NCBI GenBank assembly: GCA_031282385.1
Contig: JAITDV010000119.1
Location: forward strand, 1-21,007
Origin: Planctomycetaceae bacterium
GTDB taxonomy: Bacteria; Planctomycetota; Planctomycetia; Pirellulales; Thermoguttaceae
Direction: 5' to 3'
DNA: 21,007 bases
Shown here: one piece after another, positions 1 to 6,889 of the stretch
Numbering within the stretch: position 1 is the stretch's first letter
Layout of the letters: each line of letters begins with the position of its first letter
Notes under the pieces: model-generated
What the model was told of the DNA's origin: nothing
Databases searched by the model: none
Seen by the model: the letters and a program-made list of their open reading frames with translations, nothing else
Program-made: the position numbers and the translations under genes

Positions 1-185
1 TTCTCTAACCTAAAAATACATCAACGCAACAAAAAACCTACAACAAAAAACCGCCTTTAACTCCTCCGAGACCACCCCTAACCCCTCCGAAGGAGGGGAA
101 TTATTCGCCTCTCTCGGAGGCGTCTTCTTATTCCCCCCCTTCGGAGGGGTCAGGGATGGTCTCCTACAGGTTAGCGAAAAGGTCT
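1..185. repeat. Family A foldback MITE-like element, copy 1 (cut by window edge)
   Basis: This is a near-identical copy of the elements at 12499-12690 and 12965-13196. By comparison, about 7 bases of the left terminus lie outside the window. The right terminus reads AGGTTAGCGAAAAGGTCT and is the inverted complement, with one mismatch, of the left terminus AGACCTTTTCTCTAACCT seen in the other copies. The interior holds GAGACCACCCC/GGGGTGGTCTC-type inverted arms and GC-rich hairpins such as CCCCTCCGAAGGAGGGG, which contrast sharply with the AT-rich surroundings. It encodes no transposase. Short open frames through it are by-products of the repeat. Confidence 0.85.
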
Positions 186-191
186 AATATA

Positions 192-275
192 ATTTTCCAT
201 CACCGCCGCCTGCTTACCTATATTGGAAAGCAAGCTTTTACGATCTTGAGTGCGGAATTTATAATACGAACAGTA
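192..275 (+). repeat. Family B hairpin repeat, copy 1 (left end missing)
   Basis: It matches the other family B copies from the GCCGCCTGCTTACC hairpin arm through TCTTGAGTG..AATTTATAATACGAACAGTAT at the right end. The left terminus expected from other copies (ACTGTTCACACTT) is absent, and family A copy 1 ends immediately to the left. This suggests that A inserted into B, or that B was truncated. The hairpin here is imperfect (CTGCTTACC against GGAAAGCAAG). Confidence 0.6.
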
Positions 276-390
276 TATTTTGTATCATTTCATTCAATTG
301 TATTTTTAGTAGAGACGCAATGCATTGCGTCTCTACGGAATGATGTTATCGAATATATTTCGATAAAAAAACATGCGGCTGAATAGTTAC
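276..390. repeat. Family C repeat with a perfect 28-bp palindrome
   Basis: Positions 309-336 form a perfect 28-bp palindrome centred on ATGCAT, with arms GTAGAGACGCAATG. A degenerate version lies at about 1727-1752 in the same relative setting: a TTGTATCAT..CAATTG segment before it and a CTGAAYAGTTAC end after it. The right end CTGAATAGTTAC is at 379-390, eight bases beyond the stop codon of the minus-strand ThuA-domain gene. Boundaries on the left are uncertain. Confidence 0.6.
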
Positions 391-397
391 GTTGTCT

Positions 398-1282
398 TTA
401 AGGCGTTTTCAAAACAGAGGCGTTTGGTGTTATTGTTTTTATATTTGGGGTCAAGTCGGTTTTTATATCTCCGATAGCGGCTTGAATTAATTGGAGGATA
501 AATTTGATTTTATCTGGGTCTTTCCAATAGTCATCGTAATGTCCAAACGCGGAATAAAACACGCGTCCCTTGCCCTCCGCGCGTCCCCAAACTATCGGAC
601 AAGGCGGACGGCGATACATTTCACCGCGCATCCCTGCCGTCTCTAAAATTGCAAAAACGCGAATATCATCGTTAAAGTTCTTGTGAACATACCACTCATC
701 AAACATACGAAAACTTTTACCCTTCCCCGCAAGCCACGTAAATGGTGAAGGTTGAACGACTGATATAGTTGTTTCTTGGGAGGGACCGTGAATTGTAAAT
801 TCAGCGCCGATAAATTTTGTGAAATCAGTTATTTTCTCTTTGGGAGAATTTTCATAAACATTGCCCCCAACCCGATTCGAATCTGTTGTCGGATGTAAAC
901 CTACAAATCCTTTACCGCCGCGAATTGCCGTCAATAACTTTTTCCAACCATTTTCCGTCAACGCCCATTCAGGATGCCCTTTTGTTCCTTTTGCAAGCTC
1001 GCCGCTTGTCTGAAAAATAAAAGCATCGTATGAGTCAATATCTCCATCAAAAACAGAACCATCTTTGGTGCAAACTACCGCAATTTCGGCTGTTTTACAC
1101 ACATCTGTAATCGCAATATCTGACACAGACGGTTTACCGTTGATAGATTTGACTGTCGAATGTTCGTAGCCGGCGGAATTGGAAAAGTAAAGTACTTTCT
1201 TTGTTGTTTCAGCAGCGTTGCCAACACTTACCGAAACAAACATTACCGCAAGACAAATAAAAATCGTAAATGTCTTTCGCAT
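398..1282 (-). CDS. Secreted ThuA-domain protein
   Basis: A 294-residue protein with a clear signal peptide (residues 1-23; basic MRK, hydrophobic core, cleavage near GNA-AE), so it is probably exported. The rest matches the ThuA (trehalose-utilisation-like) fold, a glutamine-amidotransferase-like flavodoxin-type domain. Visible blocks are VLYFSNSAGYEHS at about 30-42, GKGFVGLHP at 123-131, FRMFDEWY at 191-198 and GKGRVFYSAFGH at 238-249, followed by the usual YDDYWKDP. ThuA proteins are implicated in sugar metabolism (3-keto-disaccharide pathways), but the exact reaction here is unknown. The ATG start is supported by AGGAG five bases upstream (1288-1292), one of the few good ribosome sites in the window. 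It stands alone on the minus strand, and a family C repeat end lies just past its stop codon. Confidence 0.88.
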   Translation of the reverse strand: MRKTFTIFICLAVMFVSVSVGNAAETTKKVLYFSNSAGYEHSTVKSINGKPSVSDIAITDVCKTAEIAVVCTKDGSVFDGDIDSYDAFIFQTSGELAKGTKGHPEWALTENGWKKLLTAIRGGKGFVGLHPTTDSNRVGGNVYENSPKEKITDFTKFIGAEFTIHGPSQETTISVVQPSPFTWLAGKGKSFRMFDEWYVHKNFNDDIRVFAILETAGMRGEMYRRPPCPIVWGRAEGKGRVFYSAFGHYDDYWKDPDKIKFILQLIQAAIGDIKTDLTPNIKTITPNASVLKTP

Positions 1283-1400
1283 TTTTTCTCCTTTATAAAC
1301 TACTCACACTTACAATTTAGGCAACACGCACAAAACGTAATCTTTTGGAAAGCCCGTTTTAACGTTATTGTGTTACTTAATTTCGGATGTGTTTTCGTAT
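1283..1400. other. Upstream region of the ThuA-domain gene
   Basis: AT-rich non-coding DNA between the ThuA start and family B copy 2. It carries the Shine-Dalgarno of the ThuA gene (AGGAG, minus strand, 1288-1292). I see no convincing -35/-10 pair. The 100-codon plus-strand frame across 1160-1462 is not credible as a gene. Confidence 0.4.
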
Positions 1401-1403
1401 TGT

Positions 1404-1513
1404 GTACTGCTCGTACCACAAATTACCTGACTCAAGAACGCAAAAGCCTGCTTTCCTATTAGGTAAGCAGGCAAAGATAAAGGTAAAGGAAATTTAAAGT
1501 GTGAACAGTTTAA
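1404..1513 (-). repeat. Family B hairpin repeat, copy 2
   Basis: A reverse-orientation copy: GTACTGCTCGTACC at the left end, then TGACTCAAGAACG, the hairpin GCCTGCTTTCC..GGTAAGCAGGC with an 8-bp perfect outer stem (about 1446-1472), then AAATTTAAAGTGTGAACAGTTTA. The short ends (ACTGYTC at the left, GAACAGT at the right) are inverted repeats of each other, as expected for a MITE-like element. No coding potential. Confidence 0.75.
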
Positions 1514-1517
1514 ATAT

Positions 1518-1546
1518 GCTTGAGGCAATACCTCAAGCTGTTTTTT
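1518..1546 (+). terminator. Rho-independent terminator-like hairpin with T-run
   Basis: GCTTGAGG (1518-1525), loop CAATA and CCTCAAGC (1531-1538) form a perfect 8-bp stem, followed two bases later by six T residues (1541-1546). This is a good intrinsic terminator on the plus strand, but no plus-strand gene precedes it: the neighbours on both sides are on the minus strand. A further inverted copy of one arm (ATTGCCTCAAG) occurs at about 1583-1593, so the hairpin may instead belong to a repeat. Confidence 0.5.
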
Positions 1547-1620
1547 ACTCTAATGGGTAAATTTATACTTTGCGACTTGGAACATTGCCTCAAGCCGCAA
1601 CCGAAATGTCAAATACATTA

Positions 1621-1798
1621 TAACTGTTCAGTTGCTGTCTGCCTACAATCAATTAGAGGTTAGAGGTTGGGGTTGTTATTTTGTATCATCCCAATCAATT
1701 GCGTTGTCATATTTTGAAAACGCTGTAGAAGCGAAATACATTACGTCTCTACTAATCCATAACTACAACTACACCCCAAACACGCGTCTGAACAGTTA
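1621..1798. repeat. Family C repeat with 11-bp terminal inverted repeats
   Basis: It is bounded by TAACTGTTCAG (1621-1631) and its exact inverted complement CTGAACAGTTA (1788-1798). The interior includes AATTAGAGGTTAGAGGTT and a degenerate form of the 28-bp palindrome seen at 309-336 (about 1727-1752). It ends seven bases from the stop codon of the minus-strand gene at 1805. The 67-codon plus-strand frame over it (1632-1835) follows the repeat and is not taken as a gene. Confidence 0.65.
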
Positions 1799-1804
1799 CA
1801 TTTT

Positions 1805-2893
1805 TTATTTGTTTTGCGCACTTTGTAACAAATAGTCTAACAATTCATTTCTTTTATGACGCGGTTGATCTTTGGTACGGACAACCTTGTAATCTGAATC
1901 TGAATTAATGATAATTTCGTGTTTGAATTGTTTTATGTTTCCTCTGGCGCCGTCATCAAATGGTTCCAAAATTGTACCTTCTGTCAACACATCGCCGTTG
2001 ATAGATTGTGCTGACAGCATGAGCAAACCGAGATATTCCGCCTTTTCTTTTATTTCCGCGGTAAGTTCGCGATTCATTTTTTCTGCGGTTCGTGTATCGG
2101 TTGTCAGAGCGTTTCGTTCAGTTTTGACGTCAGTGATTGTCAATTTGCCTTGATCGTCGATCTTTATGGAGAAATCCAGAATTTGTAAATCACTAAAATT
2201 TTCGTAGATGTCAGATCGTAATTCTTTGACAAACTCGCTAAAATCCGGCTCGCGACTATTCTCCCACTCTTCACGATCAATTGTTCTACCCCACTTAGCA
2301 GGATCGTAGTCAAGCGGGAGAAAAACTTTTTTAATGAAAAGATGAGGGTTTTCCTTCATATTGAGAGATGAAGCATTGAGAGCGGCTTCCAAAGCAAGGC
2401 AGACCTCTTCCACTGAATCCTTATCGAATCCTTCAACAAATGCATCTTCTGGGTTTACGATAAAAACACCATCCGGGTTTATGCTATGTTGGAAACTATG
2501 TTCTTTGTAAATTTCTAATTCAGGAGATAATATGCCCTTCTCAATTAAAACATCAGCGTATATTTCATGGAAAGTTGCATACGCAATCGGAAGTAAACCC
2601 AGACACGACCAACTTTCACCATTGATTCTCATTTCCTCTCTCATTGCATCCGTTATTTTCCCCGGCTGAACAGTTTCATTGTTCGCTAATGGAACATTAA
2701 CGGCAGAGGAACGTTTGTAAGTTCCAGAGGAAGCCAAAGTCGATTGAATGTATTCGTCTTTAGTATTTCGCAAAGAAGAACTCAACGACGAAGATTGAGC
2801 ACCAACTACAAAATTAGACTGATTACCAATATTAACTTTTGGTCGCGACACCTGCAAGTCGGAACTAGAAAACGGATTTTGAAATATGTCCAT
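1805..2893 (-). CDS. Hypothetical protein, family not recognised
   Basis: An open frame of 362 codons from ATG at 2891-2893. An in-frame TTG at 2912-2914 would add seven residues (MLKRKKI), but neither start has a visible Shine-Dalgarno. The first 60 or so residues are Ser/Asn-rich and probably disordered. The remainder is acidic, with no signal peptide, no membrane segment and no metal-binding Cys/His cluster. Recognisable stretches such as SWSCLGLLPIAYATFHEIYA, NPDGVFIVNPEDAFVEGFDK and LGLLMLSAQSINGD look like a folded soluble protein, and the C-terminus is Lys/Gln-rich. It stands alone, is preceded by a good promoter (3058-3085, minus) and is followed by a family C repeat. The length and promoter argue that the gene is real. 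I cannot assign a function. Confidence 0.75.
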   Translation of the reverse strand: MDIFQNPFSSSDLQVSRPKVNIGNQSNFVVGAQSSSLSSSLRNTKDEYIQSTLASSGTYKRSSAVNVPLANNETVQPGKITDAMREEMRINGESWSCLGLLPIAYATFHEIYADVLIEKGILSPELEIYKEHSFQHSINPDGVFIVNPEDAFVEGFDKDSVEEVCLALEAALNASSLNMKENPHLFIKKVFLPLDYDPAKWGRTIDREEWENSREPDFSEFVKELRSDIYENFSDLQILDFSIKIDDQGKLTITDVKTERNALTTDTRTAEKMNRELTAEIKEKAEYLGLLMLSAQSINGDVLTEGTILEPFDDGARGNIKQFKHEIIINSDSDYKVVRTKDQPRHKRNELLDYLLQSAQNK

Positions 2894-3184
2894 AATTTTT
2901 TTTCGTTTTAACAACCAGTAACGTGAGGTACTACGTTATGGCTAAGTTCAATATTTTCACATGATCTAAAATTAAATTTCGCAGTCTTAGGGCTATTGGA
3001 AATTTCTCAAAATCATGTTGAAAACACAACGCCCAACGCCTTCAACCATATCGTCCTAGTATATATGATTTGGAAAATCTGTCAAGGTACGGAACGTTAC
3101 AGACCAGATGCGAGTCAAGCTAATCTCAATGTGCGTTTGTTTTTCTTAACTATTCAATCGTGAGAATCTCTAAAAATTATTTTT
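2894..3184. other. Intergenic region upstream of the 1805-2893 gene
   Basis: About 290 bases without coding potential. It carries the promoter described at 3058-3085, leaving a 5' untranslated region of roughly 160 bases. A solo family C-like end (AACTATTCAATCG) lies at about 3150-3162. I see no riboswitch or other structured RNA that I can name. Confidence 0.4.
3058..3085 (-). promoter_or_regulatory. Sigma70-like promoter for the 1805-2893 gene
   Basis: On the minus strand, a perfect -35 TTGACA (3080-3085) is followed after 16 bases by TATACT (3058-3063), which matches the -10 consensus at five of six positions. Transcription would start near 3050, leaving a leader of about 160 bases before the ATG at 2893. 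This is the best consensus promoter I found in the window. Confidence 0.55.
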
Positions 3185-3348
3185 GTAACTATTCAGTCGC
3201 GTGATTCAATTGTTTAGAAAAAAATGTGTTAGGGAATGGAACTAAGCAAACTAAAACGCAGATCCTAAAATAAACGTAACTATTCAGTCGTATCAATAAA
3301 CCATCCCTAAACAATTGGATTGCGGGCAGCTTGCGGATGAATAGTTAC
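3185..3348. repeat. Family C repeat overlapping the uvrA-like stop codon
   Basis: GTAACTATTCA (3185-3195) and TGAATAGTTAC (3338-3348) are perfect 11-bp inverted repeats bounding the element. Inside, GTAACTATTCAGTCG recurs as a direct repeat (3185-3199 and 3276-3290), and CAATTGTTTAG appears near 3208 and, inverted, near 3307. The right-hand inverted repeat contains the TAA stop codon (3345-3347, minus strand) of the UvrA-like gene. The left half closely matches 17378-17465. Confidence 0.7.
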
Positions 3349-5669
3349 ATTTCTTTTAATAATTGTTTCAATTCTGATTTTTTGAGATCGTTTTCATTGT
3401 TGAATTTTAGAATTACGGCGTCATATTTTTCAAAATATTTTGAATCGTTAATGGTAGAAATTTCGGCAATCCGTGTTGGATTATCTATTGGGCAATTTGT
3501 TTCTGCATCGTTGTGTTGTGTAATTTTTGGTATTGTTTGTGAATCGTTGTCAAGTTTGTTGCTGATGTTTTTTATTTTGTTCGGGACGAATGAATTTTTC
3601 TCAACATACAACTCAAGATAAATTGCGTCAACATATTTTGTCCAAACAACCGCCCATAGAATTTTTTGCGGATTGATTGTATTTTCTGTTGGGTTATTTT
3701 TTTGTTTTTTGCAAAAGATTTCTACGTGAATTTTATGCGTCCACACGAATTCTGCATCAGGTGCAACTTCACGCAAAATATTAAAAATCTCCGCCAAAAG
3801 CGGCATGTCCCACAACACTTTATCACCGCCAATCAAACCGCGTTGTAGAAAATGCCACTTCTCGCCCAATACTTTCCAAGGCAAAAAATCTTCAGGTTTT
3901 TTTTCTATTGGTTTTGTAAATTGTGCAGCGCCTTGAATTGCTTTGTCCAGAAAGTCATAAAATTCCGGTCGGTCGATTTCGTTGTACGAACAAATACATA
4001 ACTCAATTTCTTGCCACTGTATTGTCTGTCTTTGCAATTTCACACGCGGCTCTGTATTGTAAATAGGTATGTCATCAATTTCACTAAACGGTTTCAACGC
4101 CAACGACTCAATAAGCGGCTCACGTCTAAATATACCTCCTGCCGTTTTAAATCTAATCTTCAAAAACCACTCATTCGATGTTACCGCGTGCATAAAACAA
4201 CCAAATGATTTCTGTTGCGCATAAATCTCAACAACAGATCTATGATTCCAATTTGTCGGAGCAAATAGTCCTGTTGCTTCTATTCTGTTTACGATTTCCA
4301 GTAGAATTTTTCCATCCCATTTAACTTGATTTCCGTTGCGGTCAATACGGTCTTGTGTGTGCCATTTCATTCCGTTTTTTTCCCACGGCATTCCTGTATC
4401 AATTCCAATTTCTGTAACAGAAATTCCCTCTTCCGGCAAAATCTCATCCAAACTTGCCCGATCAAACGGAACACGTTCTTGATAAAAACCGCTTTTCAAA
4501 ACCGGCGCGAGCGCATCCGCCGTATGACTGGCAACACCGCTATTGACCAACTCTTCAGGCGTTCCCTCAAACAACAAATAACCGCCGTTGTCGCCAGCCT
4601 CAGGACCAAGATCAACTATCCAATCGGCGTTTTTGATTATGTCAAGATTGTGTTCGATTACGATTACCGTGTTGCCAAGATCAACAAGACGATGAATAAC
4701 ATGCAGCAATTTATTCATATCATCAAAATGCAATCCGGTTGTCGGTTCATCGAGCAGATACAAAGTACGTCCGGTATCTGGTCTGGTTAATTCGGAGGTG
4801 AGTTTGATACGTTGGGATTCGCCGCCGGATAAAGTTGGAGCAGGTTGACCGAGCGAAAGATAATCCAAACCAACATCACAAAGAAGTTGAAGAGTTTTTC
4901 GGAGTCGGGGAATGTTAGAAAATAATTTCAACGCATCCGCACAAGTCATTTCTAAAACATCCGCAATCGAATAACCGCAATATTTTATATCAAGAGTTTG
5001 CCTGTCATATCGTCTCCCATCGCAAGCATCGCATGTTATCCATACGTCGGGCAGAAAGTGCATTTCGATTTTAATTTGACCTGCGCCTTCACATTTTTCG
5101 CAACGTCCATCAGGTACGTTGAAACTGAACCGCCGTGCAGTGTAGCCGCGTAATTTGGACTCAGGTAATTTGGCAAAAAGCTCTCGAATCACATCAAACA
5201 TTCCGGTGTAAGTTGCAGGATTTGAATTTGGCGTTTGCCCGATTGGTTGTTGGTTTACGCTGATGACTTTATTGAGATGTTCAACTCCGGCAATTGATTT
5301 AACTTTACCGGGAACTTCGTTTGTGCTGCGGTGAAAAATTTTTGCAAGCGATTTCCAAATAACGTCATAAACAAGAGAACTTTTCCCGCTGCCGCTCACG
5401 CCGGTAACAACACTAAATGCTCCAATAGGAAATGATACATTTATTCCTTTAAGATTATGTTCTTTGGCATCAATAACGGAAAGCCACAAAATTTCAGGTT
5501 CGTCGATAACCAACGTAGATTTTGTTTGGTCGGATTTTTCCGTAGAGGAAGAATTGCCGGATTTAGAAACGGATTTTTTCGCGGGAACTTTAGCTTTAGC
5601 TTTAGTTTTATTTGTATTTGTATTTGTATTTTTGACAGACACGATAAAGGGCAAATTATTAGGTTGCAA
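3345..5669 (-). CDS. UvrA-like half protein: one ABC module plus C-terminal extension
   Basis: 774 residues. After a basic, low-complexity N-terminal tail (about 1-55), residues 57-390 match the second ATPase module of the excision-repair protein UvrA: Walker A G90-S98 with K96, a CxxC-x19-CxxC zinc finger (C190, C193, C213, C216), ABC signature LSGGE (280-284), Walker B LYLLDEP (303-309) and switch His340. A normal UvrA has about 940 residues and two such modules; the first module with its UvrB-binding domain is absent here, and nothing upstream encodes it. Residues about 395-774 form an extension not present in standard UvrA, with Trp-rich segments such as KWHFLQRGLIGGDKVLWD. I recall related extensions on large planctomycete UvrA proteins, but that is from memory. 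The start is uncertain: TTG at 5669, or GTG at 5640-5642. An in-frame stop lies five codons upstream of the TTG. Neither start has a clear Shine-Dalgarno. The stop codon lies in a repeat. Confidence 0.88.
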   Translation of the reverse strand: MQPNNLPFIVSVKNTNTNTNKTKAKAKVPAKKSVSKSGNSSSTEKSDQTKSTLVIDEPEILWLSVIDAKEHNLKGINVSFPIGAFSVVTGVSGSGKSSLVYDVIWKSLAKIFHRSTNEVPGKVKSIAGVEHLNKVISVNQQPIGQTPNSNPATYTGMFDVIRELFAKLPESKLRGYTARRFSFNVPDGRCEKCEGAGQIKIEMHFLPDVWITCDACDGRRYDRQTLDIKYCGYSIADVLEMTCADALKLFSNIPRLRKTLQLLCDVGLDYLSLGQPAPTLSGGESQRIKLTSELTRPDTGRTLYLLDEPTTGLHFDDMNKLLHVIHRLVDLGNTVIVIEHNLDIIKNADWIVDLGPEAGDNGGYLLFEGTPEELVNSGVASHTADALAPVLKSGFYQERVPFDRASLDEILPEEGISVTEIGIDTGMPWEKNGMKWHTQDRIDRNGNQVKWDGKILLEIVNRIEATGLFAPTNWNHRSVVEIYAQQKSFGCFMHAVTSNEWFLKIRFKTAGGIFRREPLIESLALKPFSEIDDIPIYNTEPRVKLQRQTIQWQEIELCICSYNEIDRPEFYDFLDKAIQGAAQFTKPIEKKPEDFLPWKVLGEKWHFLQRGLIGGDKVLWDMPLLAEIFNILREVAPDAEFVWTHKIHVEIFCKKQKNNPTENTINPQKILWAVVWTKYVDAIYLELYVEKNSFVPNKIKNISNKLDNDSQTIPKITQHNDAETNCPIDNPTRIAEISTINDSKYFEKYDAVILKFNNENDLKKSELKQLLKEM
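5588..5633. repeat. In-frame hexanucleotide repeats in the UvrA-like N-terminus
   Basis: Two adjacent tracts of 6-base units (TTTAGC-type, three units; ATTTGT-type, three to four units) encode the TNTNTNK-TKAKAK stretch on the minus strand. Because the unit is six bases, changes in copy number would keep the reading frame and only lengthen or shorten the basic tail. Confidence 0.7.
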
Positions 5670-5799
5670 TAAATATGTAAATTAGAATATTCAGCATACT
5701 CATCATATTTGAATTTTCGGTTTAAATGTTCAAAAAAATGTTTAATGTGAAATTCACGGTAAAAGGACAATAAGCGGAAAAACAAAAAAATCAATTGTG

Positions 5800-6108
5800 A
5801 TGAGTATAAGCCAAACTTACTTGTTTCAACGAAAAATTAAATTACATTCGTTTTACCTCCCCTGTTGTGTGAAGTTACTTTTTTGGTATTATACTACGCT
5901 TTGTGTTTTATGGGGAGCGTGTATATTGCACGTTCTTTTGAGATTTGTTGAATGTGTAAAGGTGATATTCCGTCAGGTCAATCCTAACGGTTTGGTGTCA
6001 ATTCAAGGACAAACATATACCAAACGTACTTTAGATTCAATAACACAAATACGTCAATTAGATTTTTTGATGAATATTTTGTGTTGTTTGCCCGAATTTA
6101 AGGTGTGA
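5800..6108 (+). CDS. Doubtful small hypothetical ORF
   Basis: A 102-codon frame from ATG 5800 (or GTG 5797). The product is hydrophobic and Cys-rich at residues 20-55, with a hydrophobic run around CVLWGACILHVLL that could be a membrane helix, and a more ordinary polar C-terminal half. I do not recognise it and there is no Shine-Dalgarno. Its stop codon (6106-6108) falls inside GTGTGAACAGTTTAA, a solo end of the family B repeat, so the frame may be accidental or a gene remnant cut by the repeat. The rest of the gap 5670-6151 holds nothing else I can support. Confidence 0.3.
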   Translation: MSISQTYLFQRKIKLHSFYLPCCVKLLFWYYTTLCVLWGACILHVLLRFVECVKVIFRQVNPNGLVSIQGQTYTKRTLDSITQIRQLDFLMNILCCLPEFKV

Positions 6109-6117
6109 ACAGTTTAA
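6103..6117. repeat. Solo end of family B repeat
   Basis: GTGTGAACAGTTTAA matches the terminus of family B copies at 1499-1513 and 20881-20895, but no hairpin arm follows, so only the end of the element is present. Confidence 0.5.
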
Positions 6118-6151
6118 GATATTTTTTTGTCCTGATGTTATTCTTAATGTG

Positions 6152-6889
6152 ATGGAAAATTCGAGCGACGTACGTGATGTATTGGAACGGATACATGAAT
6201 TACAATTGCAATTGGTTGAACTCAACGGGCGATTGCGTCGAGGGGCGTTGTTGTTGAAATCGCAGGCGGCGGCAATCCAAAAAAATGAAACAGCGTTACA
6301 AACGGTAACAAGTGAGTATCAAAAGTTACACGCTTACGCAAAACAAAAAGAATTGGAGGTTGCCCAAAACGATTTGAATCTTGCCAAGCGTAAAGAACAA
6401 TTACGCGAGGCAAAAACTAACAAAGAATATCAAGCATTGCAATTACAAATTTCAGCCGATGAAGCCGCAAGAGGCGTACTTGATGATGAAGCTTTGGAAG
6501 CAATTGAGAAAGCGGAAAAATTTCATGCCAATGTTGAATCCGCGAATCAAGAGTTGAACAAGTCGCGTGAGTTGTATGAGAATACAAAAAGTAGATACGC
6601 GGAAAGTAAACCGAAAATAGAAAGTGATATTGCGGCGGTAAATGAGTTGCTGACAAAGGAAGAAGTCAAATTGCCGCGCGAGTTCAAGGAAATTTATGAT
6701 CGATTGGTACGAAGTATGGGTGGAGGTGAATCGCTGGCAGTAGTAGAAAATCAACGATATTGCGGCGCGTGTAATCATCAAATCCCTATAAATTCGCTGG
6801 CAATAATAATGCAAAAAAAGCCTATAACTTGCAGTTCTTGCGCGAGATTACTGTACATTCCAAAAGATTTCGTTTTTGAAAAAGGTTGA
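6152..6889 (+). CDS. Coiled-coil protein with C4-type zinc ribbon (CT398-like)
   Basis: 245 residues from ATG 6152; GTG 6149 directly before it is an alternative start. Residues about 5-170 are a long, heptad-rich, charged coiled coil (ELQLQLVELNGRLRR, EAKTNKEYQALQLQI). The conserved REAKTNKEYQALQLQI segment and the C-terminal zinc ribbon CxxC-x19-CxxC (C204, C207, C227, C230) are diagnostic of the PF02591 (zf-RING_7 / CT398) family. Members are elongated hairpin-shaped proteins. Proposed roles include interaction with secretion or flagellar components and nucleic-acid binding, but the function is not settled. Length and domain order are those of the family. No Shine-Dalgarno is visible. It does not form a tight operon with its neighbours: about 295 bases separate it from the CheY gene. 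Confidence 0.88.
   Translation: MENSSDVRDVLERIHELQLQLVELNGRLRRGALLLKSQAAAIQKNETALQTVTSEYQKLHAYAKQKELEVAQNDLNLAKRKEQLREAKTNKEYQALQLQISADEAARGVLDDEALEAIEKAEKFHANVESANQELNKSRELYENTKSRYAESKPKIESDIAAVNELLTKEEVKLPREFKEIYDRLVRSMGGGESLAVVENQRYCGACNHQIPINSLAIIMQKKPITCSSCARLLYIPKDFVFEKG

Noticed and set aside
156..386. 76-codon plus-strand ORF
   Set aside because: It starts inside the family A repeat (VVSYRLAKRS is repeat-derived) and runs through family B and C repeats including the 28-bp palindrome; no protein-like features.
860..880. GATTCGAATC sequence resembling a tRNA T-arm
   Set aside because: It lies inside the ThuA coding region, with no acceptor stem or cloverleaf around it; a similar GGATTCGAATCA at 20741 is inside the Nudix gene.
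4326..4790. 154-codon plus-strand ORF inside the UvrA-like gene
   Set aside because: It is antisense to a well-supported coding region carrying conserved ABC motifs; composition is that of a shadow frame.
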